Source: Flavobacterium panacagri
Lineage (GTDB): Bacteria; Bacteroidota; Bacteroidia; Flavobacteriales; Flavobacteriaceae
Assembly: GCF_030378165.1 (NCBI RefSeq)
Contig: NZ_CP119766.1
Span: 3,038,001 to 3,102,000, forward strand
Reading direction: 5' to 3'
Length of the DNA stretch: 64,000 nt
Shown here piece after piece: positions 41,880 to 50,816 of the stretch. How positions within the stretch are numbered: position 1 is the stretch's first letter; each line of letters opens with the position of its first letter. The notes below the pieces were generated by a model that saw nothing but the letters and a program-made list of their open reading frames with translations, was not told the origin of the DNA and searched no databases. The translations under genes and the position numbers were made by a program.

Positions 41880-44267
41880 ATGAGGGAGCAAAGTTGTTTT
41901 CATTGTGGTTTAACTATTGAACAAAATGAAGAAATTGATTTCGATGATAAAAAGTTTTGTTGTGCCGGCTGTAAAACAGTGTATGAAATTTTCAGCAGCA
42001 ACGATTTAACCTCTTATTATGATTTCGAAAAATCGCCTGGTGCCACACCACAGGACATTGCAGGAAAATACGATTTTTTAGATAACGAAGCCATACTTTC
42101 AAAAGTATTGGAGTTTCAGGAAGGAAATACTTCGATTGTTTCCTTAAATATTCCCCATATCCATTGCAGTTCTTGTATTTGGATTTTAGAAAACCTAAAC
42201 CGATTGCAGCCTGGAATTAGTATTTCTCAGGTTAATTTCCATGAAAAAAGAGTTCGAATTACGTTCAATTCAGATACAGTTTCTTTAAAAGAAATCGTGT
42301 ATATGTTGAGTTCAATTGGTTACGAGCCTTACATCAGTTTAGAAAATTACGAAACAGGAAAAACAAAAGTAGACAGAAGTTTAACCTATAAATTGGGCGT
42401 CGCTTTTTTCTGTTTTGGTAATATCATGCTGCTTTCGTTTCCGGAGTATTTCGAAATGAAAGAATTCTGGTTAGATAGCTACAAACCGTTCTTCCGATTA
42501 TTAATATTTCTTTTAGCACTGCCAAGTTTTTTATATTCAGCAAGCGGATATTATGTTTCGGCGTATCACAGTATCAGAACTCGAATGCTGAATATTGATA
42601 TTCCTATTGCGCTGGGAATTATCGTAATGTTCATTCGAAGTACTTATGATATGCTTATGGATCACGGGCCTGGGTTCTTCGATAGTTTAGCCAGTCTGGT
42701 GTTTTTTATGCTGCTTGGTAAAATGTTTCAGATTAAAACGTACAGTTTCTTAAGTTTCGAAAGAGATTTTAAATCCTATTTTCCAATTGCTGTAACCAAA
42801 ATAAATAAAGACGCTTCAGAAGATAATGTTGCCATTTACGATGTTGTTAAAGGTGATCGTTTATTGATTCGTAATCAGGAATTGATTCCGGTTGATGGAA
42901 TTTTAATCAGCGAAAGCGCCGATATTGATTATAGTTTCGTGACAGGAGAAGCTGTTCCGATTACCAAGAAATCTGGAGATAAAGTTTTTGCAGGCGGTAA
43001 GCAGATTGGAAAAGTAATCGAAATGGAAGTTTTGCATTCGGTTTCTCAAAGTTATTTAACCCAACTGTGGAGTAACGAAATTTTTCAGAAAAAAGTAGAT
43101 CAGAAACACAAGACCATTACAGATGCAATAAGCCGTTATTTTACCCCTATTTTATTGCTGATTGCATTTGCTGGTTTTGGTTATTGGATTTCTATAGATG
43201 CCAATATTGCTTTTAATGTTTTTACAGCGGTTTTAATTGTGGCTTGTCCATGTGCATTGGCACTAACGGCTCCGTTTACTTTTGGTAATATTTTGAGAAT
43301 TTTAGGAAAGAAGAAATTCTATTTGAAAAATGCTGTCGTAATTGAGCAGCTTGCAAAAGTGGATACAATCGTTTTTGATAAAACGGGAACGATTACAACC
43401 AACAAAAAATCAAATATATTGTATGAAGGAAATACTATTTCAGATGAAAATAGTGTTCTGATTAAGAATGTTTTACGTGCTTCAAATCACCCTTTAAGCA
43501 GAATGCTGTATGACTTTTTGCCCGAAACAAAAAGGATTAATGTTTTTGAATTTCAGGAGATTACTGGAAAAGGGATTTTGGCTGTTGCCGAAAATAAAGA
43601 AATTAAAATTGGTTCAGGGCAATTTGTGGATAATTTGGTTTCTGATGGTTCCGAAATTGAAAAAACGGCTTTGCATATTAAAATTGATGGAATTTATTTC
43701 GGAAGATTTGTTTTTCAAAACCAGTATAGAGAAGGATTGGAAATACTTTTTTCAAAACTGAATAAAGACTACGAAATCAAAGTACTTTCTGGAGATAATG
43801 ATGGAGAAAGAGCCAATCTTGAAGCTATTCTGCCCAAAAATACCGAACTAGTATTCAATCAAAAACCAGATCAGAAACTCGAATTTATAAAAAAACTTCA
43901 GGAAAACGGCAGGAATGTTATGATGGTAGGAGATGGTTTGAATGATGCTGGAGCATTGGCACAAAGTAATGTCGGAATTTCGATTTCAGAGAATGTAAAT
44001 GTCTTTTCACCCGCTTGCGATGCCATTTTAGACGCTTCAGAATTCTCACGTTTAAATTACTTTTTAAAGCTTTCTCATAAGGCGATTTTTATCATCAAGA
44101 TGAGTTTTGGCTTATCATTGCTCTACAACGTTGTGGGACTGACTTTTGCGGTTACTGGAAACCTGCTTCCGATAGTTGCAGCAATCATTATGCCGTTGAG
44201 TACAATTACCATTGTCAGCTTCGTTACTTTTATGTCTAACTATTTCATTAAGAGTAATTTAGAATAA
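41880..44267 (+). CDS. ccoI: CcoI/FixI-type copper P1B-ATPase
   Basis: A 795-residue P-type ATPase from the ATG at 41880 (the upstream TTG is rejected). N-terminal Cys-rich metal site (CFHCGLTIEQ; KFCCAGCKTVYEIF), an HMA domain with the binding site IHCSSCIW (about 95-102), membrane helices, the phosphorylation motif DKTGTITT, the CPC metal-transport motif VACPCALALT and the ATP-hinge GDGLND. It exports copper for assembly of the cbb3 oxidase. An Fnr-type palindrome stands upstream; ccoS and ccoNO follow. Confidence 0.93.
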   Translation: MREQSCFHCGLTIEQNEEIDFDDKKFCCAGCKTVYEIFSSNDLTSYYDFEKSPGATPQDIAGKYDFLDNEAILSKVLEFQEGNTSIVSLNIPHIHCSSCIWILENLNRLQPGISISQVNFHEKRVRITFNSDTVSLKEIVYMLSSIGYEPYISLENYETGKTKVDRSLTYKLGVAFFCFGNIMLLSFPEYFEMKEFWLDSYKPFFRLLIFLLALPSFLYSASGYYVSAYHSIRTRMLNIDIPIALGIIVMFIRSTYDMLMDHGPGFFDSLASLVFFMLLGKMFQIKTYSFLSFERDFKSYFPIAVTKINKDASEDNVAIYDVVKGDRLLIRNQELIPVDGILISESADIDYSFVTGEAVPITKKSGDKVFAGGKQIGKVIEMEVLHSVSQSYLTQLWSNEIFQKKVDQKHKTITDAISRYFTPILLLIAFAGFGYWISIDANIAFNVFTAVLIVACPCALALTAPFTFGNILRILGKKKFYLKNAVVIEQLAKVDTIVFDKTGTITTNKKSNILYEGNTISDENSVLIKNVLRASNHPLSRMLYDFLPETKRINVFEFQEITGKGILAVAENKEIKIGSGQFVDNLVSDGSEIEKTALHIKIDGIYFGRFVFQNQYREGLEILFSKLNKDYEIKVLSGDNDGERANLEAILPKNTELVFNQKPDQKLEFIKKLQENGRNVMMVGDGLNDAGALAQSNVGISISENVNVFSPACDAILDASEFSRLNYFLKLSHKAIFIIKMSFGLSLLYNVVGLTFAVTGNLLPIVAAIIMPLSTITIVSFVTFMSNYFIKSNLE

Positions 44268-44319
44268 TTTTAAATAATTCAAAAGATATTTTTTTTATTT
44301 TTATTATTCTTCTCTGAGC

Positions 44320-44333
44320 ATGATAATTATCAT
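44320..44333 (+). promoter_or_regulatory. Fnr-type operator before ccoS-ccoN
   Basis: ATGATAATTATCAT, a perfect 14-bp palindrome. Its centre (44326.5) is 36.5 bp from the last base of the -7 box TAATTTTG (44356-44363). No good -33 element is present, as expected for an activator-dependent promoter. See the operators at 41816-41829 and 52233-52246. Confidence 0.8.
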
Positions 44334-44381
44334 ATTTTAAACGCCGATTGCCTAGTAATTTTGTTAACATAAATTTACGGT

Positions 44382-44573
44382 ATGAGTGTTATTTATCTTT
44401 TAATTTCAGTAAGTATTTTCGTAGCAATTTGTTTCTTTATTGCTTTCATTATTGCTGTCAAATCTGGCCAGTACGACGACGATTATACACCTTCAGTCAG
44501 AATTCTTTTTGACGATGAGACCAAAATTATTTCCCAAAATAATAATTCACCAATCGAAGAAAAACAAGTATAA
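44382..44573 (+). CDS. ccoS: cbb3 oxidase assembly protein
   Basis: A 63-residue single-helix membrane protein (MSVIYLLISVSIFVAICFFI, then AFIIAVKSGQYDD). The motif GQYDDDYTPSVRILFDDE (about residues 29-46) with the acidic tail is the CcoS signature. It is required for heme/copper insertion into the cbb3 oxidase. It ends 2 bp before ccoN. Confidence 0.9.
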   Translation: MSVIYLLISVSIFVAICFFIAFIIAVKSGQYDDDYTPSVRILFDDETKIISQNNNSPIEEKQV

Positions 44574-44575
44574 TT

Positions 44576-46762
44576 ATGGAAATGGAACAGTTTTATTACG
44601 ACAACAAAATTGTAAAAAAATTCATTTACGCCACAATACTCTTTGGAGTTGTGGGTATGTTAGTGGGGCTTACCCTTGCGGTAATGTACCTTTTTCCCAA
44701 CATCACAGATGGGATCTCGTGGCTTAGCTACGGCCGTTTAAGACCATTACACACCAACGCTGTTATTTTTGCCTTTGTGGGTAATGCCTTCTTTGCCGGA
44801 ATGTATTATTCTATGCAGAGATTGCTAAAAGCCAGAATGTTTAGTGATTTTTTAAGTAATCTGCATTTCTGGGGCTGGCAGTTAATTATTGTTGCTGCAG
44901 CGATTACACTTCCTTTAGGTTATACTTCTTCTAAAGAATATGCAGAATTAGAATGGCCAATTGATATTGCAATCGCGTTAATCTGGGTGGTAATGGGTAT
45001 CAATATGATTGGTACCATGTTGCGCCGTAGAGAGCGTCACTTGTATGTAGCAATCTGGTTTTATCTAGCAACATTTGTAACAGTAGCGGTATTACACATT
45101 TTTAACAATATTGAAATTCCGGTTTCAGCTTTAAAAAGTTATTCTGTTTATGCTGGAGTTCAGGATGCATTAGTGCAGTGGTGGTATGGACACAATGCGG
45201 TAGCTTTCTTCTTGACTACTCCGTTTTTAGGATTAATGTACTATTTTGTGCCAAAGATTGCCAACAGACCTGTTTACTCTTATAGATTATCAATTATCCA
45301 CTTTTGGTCTTTAATCTTTATCTATATCTGGGCTGGACCTCACCATTTATTATATTCTGCATTGCCAAACTGGGCTCAGAATTTAGGAGTAGCTTTCTCA
45401 GTAATGCTAATTGCTCCATCTTGGGGAGGTATGATTAATGGACTTTTAACGCTAAGAGGTGCTTGGGATAAAGTTCGTGAAGAACCAGTTTTAAAATTCT
45501 TTGTAGTAGCAATTACAGGATACGGAATGGCAACGTTTGAAGGGCCGATGCTTTCTCTTAAAAATGTAAATGCTATTGCGCACTATACAGATTGGATCGT
45601 TGCCCACGTACACGTTGGAGCTTTAGCTTGGAATGGTTTTATGTCATTTGCGATTATATATTGGTTGATTCCACGAATGACAAAAACAGATTTGTTCTCT
45701 AAGAAATTGGCAAACTTCCATTTCTGGATTGGTACTTTAGGGATTATCGTTTATACAATTCCGTTATATGTAGCTGGTTTTCAACAAGCTTCTATGTGGA
45801 AACAATTTAATCCAGACGGAACTTTAACTTACGGAAACTTCCTTGAAACTGTAACGGCTATTATGCCAATGTATTGGATGAGAGCTATTGGTGGTACTTT
45901 GTACTTAGTTGGTATGCTGACATTGGTTTATAACATTATCATGACAGTTAAAAAAGGTTCCCCAGTAGAAGATGAATTAGCTCAGGCTCCTGCTTTACAA
46001 AGAATCAGTAGCGGAAGAGTAAGAGGAGAGAAATTCCACTCTTGGTTAGAAAGAAAACCAATTCAATTGACAATCTTGGCTACAATCGCGATTTTAATTG
46101 GAGGTATTATTCAGATTGTACCAACGATTATGGTGAAATCAAATATTCCGACTATTTCAAGTGTAAAACCTTATACGCCATTGGAATTAGAAGGACGTGA
46201 TTTATACATTAGAGAAGGTTGTGTGGGTTGTCACTCACAGTCAGTTCGTCCATTCAGAAGTGAAGTAGAACGTTACGGAGTACAGTCAAAAGCGGGAGAG
46301 TTTGTTTACGATCATCCATTCTTATGGGGATCAAAACGTACGGGACCGGATTTATTAAGAGTTGGTGGTAAATACAATGATAACTGGCACTTCAATCACA
46401 TGTGGAATCCGCAAAGTACATCTGCAGGATCAATTATGCCAGGGTACAAATGGTTATTTGACAACAAACCTCTAGATATTTCTTTAACACAAAAGAAAAT
46501 GCAAGCCATGATTTCTTTAGGTGTTCCTTACAGTGCAGAAGAAGTTGCAAATGCACAAAAAGCGTTGAGAGATCAAGCAGTTAAAATTGAAAAAAGCTTA
46601 GAAAGCGATCCTGACTTTGTAAAAAGTTATGAAGACAGCAAGAAAAAAGCGGCTGCAAAAGGAGAGCAATTCGTTCCAATGAACGAAAGAGAAATCGTTG
46701 CTTTGATTGCTTACATTCAAAGACTTGGTACTGATATTAAAGTAAAAGAAACTACTAAATAA
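44576..46762 (+). CDS. ccoNO: cbb3-type cytochrome c oxidase, fused subunits I and II
   Basis: A 728-residue fusion. The N-terminal part (about 1-480) is the 12-helix heme-copper oxidase subunit I: His ligands in LRPLHTNAVIFAF (heme b), WYGHNAVAFFL, AGPHHLLYSALP (CuB) and VAHVHVGALAWNGFMSF (hemes b and b3). The C-terminal part (about 500-728) is CcoO, with a single helix and a heme c site EGCVGCHSQSVRPF and distal Met in SIMPGYKWL. It reduces oxygen at micro-oxic levels. The N-O fusion is usual in Bacteroidota. Confidence 0.95.
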   Translation: MEMEQFYYDNKIVKKFIYATILFGVVGMLVGLTLAVMYLFPNITDGISWLSYGRLRPLHTNAVIFAFVGNAFFAGMYYSMQRLLKARMFSDFLSNLHFWGWQLIIVAAAITLPLGYTSSKEYAELEWPIDIAIALIWVVMGINMIGTMLRRRERHLYVAIWFYLATFVTVAVLHIFNNIEIPVSALKSYSVYAGVQDALVQWWYGHNAVAFFLTTPFLGLMYYFVPKIANRPVYSYRLSIIHFWSLIFIYIWAGPHHLLYSALPNWAQNLGVAFSVMLIAPSWGGMINGLLTLRGAWDKVREEPVLKFFVVAITGYGMATFEGPMLSLKNVNAIAHYTDWIVAHVHVGALAWNGFMSFAIIYWLIPRMTKTDLFSKKLANFHFWIGTLGIIVYTIPLYVAGFQQASMWKQFNPDGTLTYGNFLETVTAIMPMYWMRAIGGTLYLVGMLTLVYNIIMTVKKGSPVEDELAQAPALQRISSGRVRGEKFHSWLERKPIQLTILATIAILIGGIIQIVPTIMVKSNIPTISSVKPYTPLELEGRDLYIREGCVGCHSQSVRPFRSEVERYGVQSKAGEFVYDHPFLWGSKRTGPDLLRVGGKYNDNWHFNHMWNPQSTSAGSIMPGYKWLFDNKPLDISLTQKKMQAMISLGVPYSAEEVANAQKALRDQAVKIEKSLESDPDFVKSYEDSKKKAAAKGEQFVPMNEREIVALIAYIQRLGTDIKVKETTK

Positions 46763-46769
46763 CAGCATT

Positions 46770-46964
46770 ATGTTCGAACAAATAAAACACAATATGGAAA
46801 CAATATCGGGTGTAGAATTATACCCGATTATTTCCCTCTTGATTTTCTTCTTCTTCTTTGTAGGATTAGGCTTTTGGGTATTCTCTTATAGAAAAGATAA
46901 AATTCAGGAAATGAGTAGTATTCCTTTAGATGAAGGGCTTGTTGTAATTACAAAAGAGATATAA
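46770..46964 (+). CDS. ccoQ: CcoQ-like small subunit
   Basis: A 64-residue single-helix protein (LYPIISLLIFFFFFVGLGFWVF, then SYRKDKIQEMSSIPLDEG), placed between ccoNO and ccoP as CcoQ is. It stabilises the cbb3 complex in other bacteria. It ends 2 bp before ccoP. Confidence 0.82.
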   Translation: MFEQIKHNMETISGVELYPIISLLIFFFFFVGLGFWVFSYRKDKIQEMSSIPLDEGLVVITKEI

Positions 46965-46966
46965 AA

Positions 46967-47908
46967 ATGAAAAAGTTTTTCCCAGTATATGTTAGAGTAC
47001 CGTTGATTTTCTTCATCGTCTTTGGTTTGATGGAGTATTTCGTAGACTCAGGTGACAGAGCAGCATTTATAAAATACCCAATGGTGTCGCTGTTTTTATT
47101 TGTCTTCTTGTTCATTTTAATTGCAATTGAGATTACGCTTAGTGCTGTAAATCGTGTCATGTATCAATTAATGACACCAGAAGAAAAAGCGCAAAAAGAA
47201 TATGAAGAAAGCCTTAGTTTCAAAGAGAGCACTTGGTTTAAAGATTTAATGCAGAAATTAACTAAAACATCTCCAATTGAAAAAGAAGGCGAGTTGTTAA
47301 TGGATCATGATTATGACGGAATCAAAGAGCTTGACAATAATTTACCGCCTTGGTGGGTGTATTTGTTCTACATCTGTATCATTTTCGGAGTTATTTATGT
47401 AATTCGTTATGATGTTTTAGGAGCTGACAATCAAGAAATGGAGCTGAAAAAAGAAATGGCTCAGGCGAAAATTGATGTTGAAGAATACCTGAAAACTGCT
47501 CCAGATTTAATGGATGAAAAAACGGTTGTTTTGCTTACTGATGAAGCAAGTTTAGCAGTAGGAAAAGAAATCTTTACCACAAACTGTGCAGCTTGTCATA
47601 GAGCAGATGCAGGAGGGCAGATTGGACCAAACTTGACAGATGATAAATGGATTTTAGGAGGTGGAATTAAGAATTTATTCCACACCATTACAAACGGAGG
47701 CCGAGATGGTAAAGGGATGATTTCATGGAAAGGAACCTTAAAACCAAAAGAAATCCAGAAAGTTGCGAGTTACATTTTGTCTTTACAAGGCAGTAATCCA
47801 AAAGATCCGAAAGAACCGGAAGGAGAGGTTTGGGTAGATGAAAGTGCCCCAATCAACGATGCAACAGCCGTTGCACCCAAAATAGATACCACAGCAGTTA
47901 AAAAATAA
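46967..47908 (+). CDS. ccoP: cbb3 oxidase subunit III (one heme c)
   Basis: A 313-residue protein. Two membrane helices (RVPLIFFIVFGLMEYF and WWVYLFYICIIFGVIYVI), then a single cytochrome c domain with TNCAACHRADAGGQIGPNL (heme site about residues 206-210) and the distal Met in GKGMISWKG. Proteobacterial CcoP has two hemes; only one is seen here, which is usual in Bacteroidota. It carries electrons from quinol-side cytochromes to the oxidase. The C-terminus is low-complexity (PKDPKEPEGEVWVDE). Confidence 0.93.
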   Translation: MKKFFPVYVRVPLIFFIVFGLMEYFVDSGDRAAFIKYPMVSLFLFVFLFILIAIEITLSAVNRVMYQLMTPEEKAQKEYEESLSFKESTWFKDLMQKLTKTSPIEKEGELLMDHDYDGIKELDNNLPPWWVYLFYICIIFGVIYVIRYDVLGADNQEMELKKEMAQAKIDVEEYLKTAPDLMDEKTVVLLTDEASLAVGKEIFTTNCAACHRADAGGQIGPNLTDDKWILGGGIKNLFHTITNGGRDGKGMISWKGTLKPKEIQKVASYILSLQGSNPKDPKEPEGEVWVDESAPINDATAVAPKIDTTAVKK

Positions 47909-47923
47909 TTAGAATACAATATC

Positions 47924-49342
47924 ATGTCAAATTTACCAGACGAAGCGTTTAGAGATACCATTGGAACTATAGATGAAGGTGGTAAACGGAAATTTATTTT
48001 CCCTAAAAAACCGTCTGGTAAATTTTACGATTACCGCAAAATTGTCAGCTATGTTTTATTGGCAATTCTATTCATAAATCCGTTTATTAAAGTAAATGGA
48101 AACCAATTTATGATGTTCAACGTTTTAGAACGTCGTTTTAATATTTTTGGATTTCCTTTCTGGCCTCAGGATTTTTACCTCTTTGTAATTTCAATGCTTA
48201 TCGGCGTTGTATTTGTACTCTTGTTTACAGTTGTTTTTGGAAGGATTTTTTGTGGCTGGATTTGTCCGCAGACTATTTTCCTCGAATTGGTTTTCCGCCG
48301 AATAGAATATTGGATTGATGGAGATCGTGGTGCGCAATCCCGTTTGGCAAGGCAAGAATGGAACGCGGAGAAAATTAGAAAAAGACTTCTTAAATGGACT
48401 ATTTTCTTTGTGATTTCTTTTCTTATTGCCAATGTGTTTCTGGCTTATTTAGTTGGAAGCGACAAATTGTTTTTAATGATAGAACAAGGTCCAATTGAGC
48501 AGGCAAGTAATTTTATTGCACTTCTTATTTTTACAGGTGTTTTTTATTTTGTTTTTGTTTGGTTCCGTGAACAGGTTTGTATCATTGCTTGTCCCTACGG
48601 AAGGTTACAAGGAGTTCTTTTAGATAATAAATCAATTAATGTTGCTTATGATTTTGTACGTGGAGAAAAAGAAGAAGGACGTGCAAAATTCAAAAAAAAT
48701 GAAGATCGGGCATTAACAGGAAAAGGAGATTGTATTGATTGTCTGCAATGTGTTCATGTCTGTCCAATGGGAATTGACATTAGAAATGGAACACAGTTAG
48801 AATGTACCAATTGTACAGCCTGTATCGATGAGTGTGATCATATAATGGAATCGGTTGGATTGCCAAAAGGACTTATTCGATATGCTTCTGAAGATGAAAT
48901 TGCTAAAAAAGAACCTTTCAAATTTACTGCAAGAATGAAAGGATACACTGCAGTTCTCTTTATTTTATTGAGTATTTTTGTTGGAATGCTATTTTTAAGA
49001 ACTGATGTTCAGGCAGTTGTTTTACGTCTTCCCGGACAATTATTTCAGCATAACGGAGATAAAATAAGTAATGTTTACACCTATAAAATTGTAAACAAAA
49101 CGATGAAAGATTACAACGATATTCATTTTGAGCTAATTGATCAAAAAGGCGAAATTAAGAATGTTGGAAAAAGACATTTTAAAGTAGCTAAAGAAGGAAT
49201 TTCTCAAGGAACATTATTTATAGAAATAAAAGAAGTTTTATTAGAAAGTGATAAAACAAAAGTAAAAATAGGAGTTTACAATGGTTCTGAACTCATAGAA
49301 ACAACCACAACAAATTTCTTAGGACCACGCAGTTTTAATTAA
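47924..49342 (+). CDS. ccoG: CcoG/FixG ferredoxin-like protein
   Basis: A 472-residue membrane protein with five helices and two 4Fe-4S clusters in CIDCLQCVHVCPMGIDI (about 268-284) and CTNCTACIDECDH; the membrane motif FGRIFCGWICPQTIFLELVF is characteristic. The C-terminal domain is an Ig-like exported part. CcoG reduces copper for assembly of the cbb3 oxidase. Part of the cco operon. Confidence 0.93.
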   Translation: MSNLPDEAFRDTIGTIDEGGKRKFIFPKKPSGKFYDYRKIVSYVLLAILFINPFIKVNGNQFMMFNVLERRFNIFGFPFWPQDFYLFVISMLIGVVFVLLFTVVFGRIFCGWICPQTIFLELVFRRIEYWIDGDRGAQSRLARQEWNAEKIRKRLLKWTIFFVISFLIANVFLAYLVGSDKLFLMIEQGPIEQASNFIALLIFTGVFYFVFVWFREQVCIIACPYGRLQGVLLDNKSINVAYDFVRGEKEEGRAKFKKNEDRALTGKGDCIDCLQCVHVCPMGIDIRNGTQLECTNCTACIDECDHIMESVGLPKGLIRYASEDEIAKKEPFKFTARMKGYTAVLFILLSIFVGMLFLRTDVQAVVLRLPGQLFQHNGDKISNVYTYKIVNKTMKDYNDIHFELIDQKGEIKNVGKRHFKVAKEGISQGTLFIEIKEVLLESDKTKVKIGVYNGSELIETTTTNFLGPRSFN

Positions 49343-49355
49343 AAATTATAGTATT

Positions 49356-49805
49356 ATGAAAATTAATTGGGGTACCGCAATTGTCATCGCATTTGGATTG
49401 TTTATGACATTTATATTGTATTTTGTTTTTGAAGTACAGTCAAATTCTAAATACGATAATGATTTGGTCGTCGAAGAATACTACAAACACGACACACATT
49501 TTCAGGAAGAAATGGCTCGAATTCAGAATGCACACGATTTACAGCACAAACCATCTATCAAATATACAGATAACGGCGTAGCTGTAACTTTTCCTGCTGG
49601 ATTTGAAAGTGATAAAGTACAAGGCAATATTTTGTTATACAGACCTTCAAACAAAAAATTTGATTTCAATACTAAAATTGCTTTAACCAATTCTTCTATA
49701 CTCATTCCACAGAAAAAATTAATAAAAGGACGCTGGGATGTTAATATGGAATGGCAGTATGAAGGCAAAAAATATTTAACTAAAGAAGTGATTTACGTCA
49801 ATTAA
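49356..49805 (+). CDS. fixH: FixH-family protein
   Basis: A 149-residue protein with one N-terminal helix (WGTAIVIAFGLFMTFILYFV) and a periplasmic domain (KYDNDLVVEEYYKHDTHFQEE; RPSNKKFDFNTKIAL; KGRWDVNMEWQYEGKKY). FixH proteins assist assembly of cbb3 oxidase and often adjoin fixI/ccoI. Its position 13 bp after ccoG supports this. Confidence 0.9.
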   Translation: MKINWGTAIVIAFGLFMTFILYFVFEVQSNSKYDNDLVVEEYYKHDTHFQEEMARIQNAHDLQHKPSIKYTDNGVAVTFPAGFESDKVQGNILLYRPSNKKFDFNTKIALTNSSILIPQKKLIKGRWDVNMEWQYEGKKYLTKEVIYVN

Positions 49806-49816
49806 TTTAGGTTCTA

Positions 49817-49900
49817 AAGATTTGATCCGCTAGGATCAATTCATCGGTAGAAAAAAAATATCCATAGATAAATTGTCCTGTAGGGACACGTTATGAGGAT
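49817..49900. repeat. Intergenic repeat with two short hairpins
   Basis: Between fixH and the TauE gene: TTGATCC-GCTA-GGATCAA (about 49822-49839) and TGTCC-TGTA-GGGACA (about 49876-49891), joined by GGTAGAAAAAAAATAT. I remember similar TCCGTAGGAC-type intergenic strings in Flavobacterium; this was not checked. Its outer word TTGAT...ATCAA is not the Fnr palindrome seen nearby. Confidence 0.45.
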
Positions 49901-49922
49901 TTGCAATTAAAAATTAATTAAT

Positions 49923-50624
49923 ATGTTGTTTTCAGCATTCATATTAGGTCTTATCAGTAGTCTGCACTGTGTTGGCATGTGTGGGCCTATTGCCATGATG
50001 CTTCCTGTTGACAGACAAAATGAAGCCAAAAAAGTAACGCAGATTTTGACTTATCATTTTGGAAGATTAACTGCTTACGCTACAATCGGATTAATTTTCG
50101 GATTGTTAGGAAGAGGTTTTTTTCTTGCGGGATTACAGCAGAAAATGTCGATTATTATTGGTGTAATTATGATTATTGTAGTCTTGATTCCAGAGAAAAA
50201 ATTTGCGAATTATAATTTTTCAAAACCAGTTTATAAAATCATTTCTAAAATTAAATCAAACCTTGGAGCTCAATTTAAAAATAAGAGTTATAAATCTCTT
50301 TTTACAATTGGTCTCTTAAACGGATTTCTGCCTTGCGGGATGGTTTATGTTGCGCTGTTTGGAGCAATTGCAATGCAAAGCGCTGGTTTTGGGATTCTTT
50401 ATATGCTCTTATTTGGAATCGGAACGATCCCATTAATGACCATTGTAGTGTATGTAAATTCATTACTAAAATTGCCTTTCAGAAATAAAATCCAAAAGGC
50501 AATTCCATATGTGGCTGTAATTATTGGAGTTTTGTTTATTCTTAGAGGATTAGGACTTGGAATTCCATATATTTCTCCTTCTAATATGAGTTTATTTGTA
50601 CAGCAGACTCCTAACTGCCATTAA
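49923..50624 (+). CDS. TauE/SafE-type membrane protein (cytochrome-oxidase associated)
   Basis: A 233-residue protein with six to seven helices. The first helix holds ISSLHCVGMCGPIAMMLP, with the His-Cys-Gly-Met-Cys metal-like motif of the UreH/TauE-type proteins linked to copper handling beside cbb3 genes; NGFLPCGMVYVALFG is the second Cys motif. It may pass copper or protect it during oxidase assembly. It is in the same direction as fixH, past a repeat, and is likely to be part of the operon. Confidence 0.87.
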   Translation: MLFSAFILGLISSLHCVGMCGPIAMMLPVDRQNEAKKVTQILTYHFGRLTAYATIGLIFGLLGRGFFLAGLQQKMSIIIGVIMIIVVLIPEKKFANYNFSKPVYKIISKIKSNLGAQFKNKSYKSLFTIGLLNGFLPCGMVYVALFGAIAMQSAGFGILYMLLFGIGTIPLMTIVVYVNSLLKLPFRNKIQKAIPYVAVIIGVLFILRGLGLGIPYISPSNMSLFVQQTPNCH

Positions 50625-50642
50625 ACATTGAGTATAATTTTT

Positions 50643-50777
50643 AACACATAGAAACATAGATTTCATTATCGCTAAAAAGGTATTTCCCTTATTGAAATAA
50701 AACAATAGCTATGTGTGAGAAATATATTTCTCTGTATTATTCTTTATTCACACTAAAAAACTATGTTTCTATGTGTT
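50643..50777. repeat. Long inverted repeat (AACACATAGAAACATAG)
   Basis: Perfect 17-bp arms at 50643-50659 and 50761-50777, 101 nt apart, in the gap between the TauE and hemN genes, which converge. It could end both transcripts if it folds. The word ACATAG is repeated within each arm. I see no gene between the arms. Confidence 0.65.
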
Positions 50778-50816
50778 TAATATTTTTTGGACACAAATGA
50801 TTAAATCTTAATTTAT

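Noticed and set aside
44440-44727. 95-residue frame across ccoS and ccoNO
   Set aside because: Wrong frame against two well-supported genes.
49822-49839. TTGATCC...GGATCAA as a fourth Fnr site
   Set aside because: The spacing between the half-sites is longer than in the other operators, no -7 box follows at the same distance, and it is part of another repeat type.
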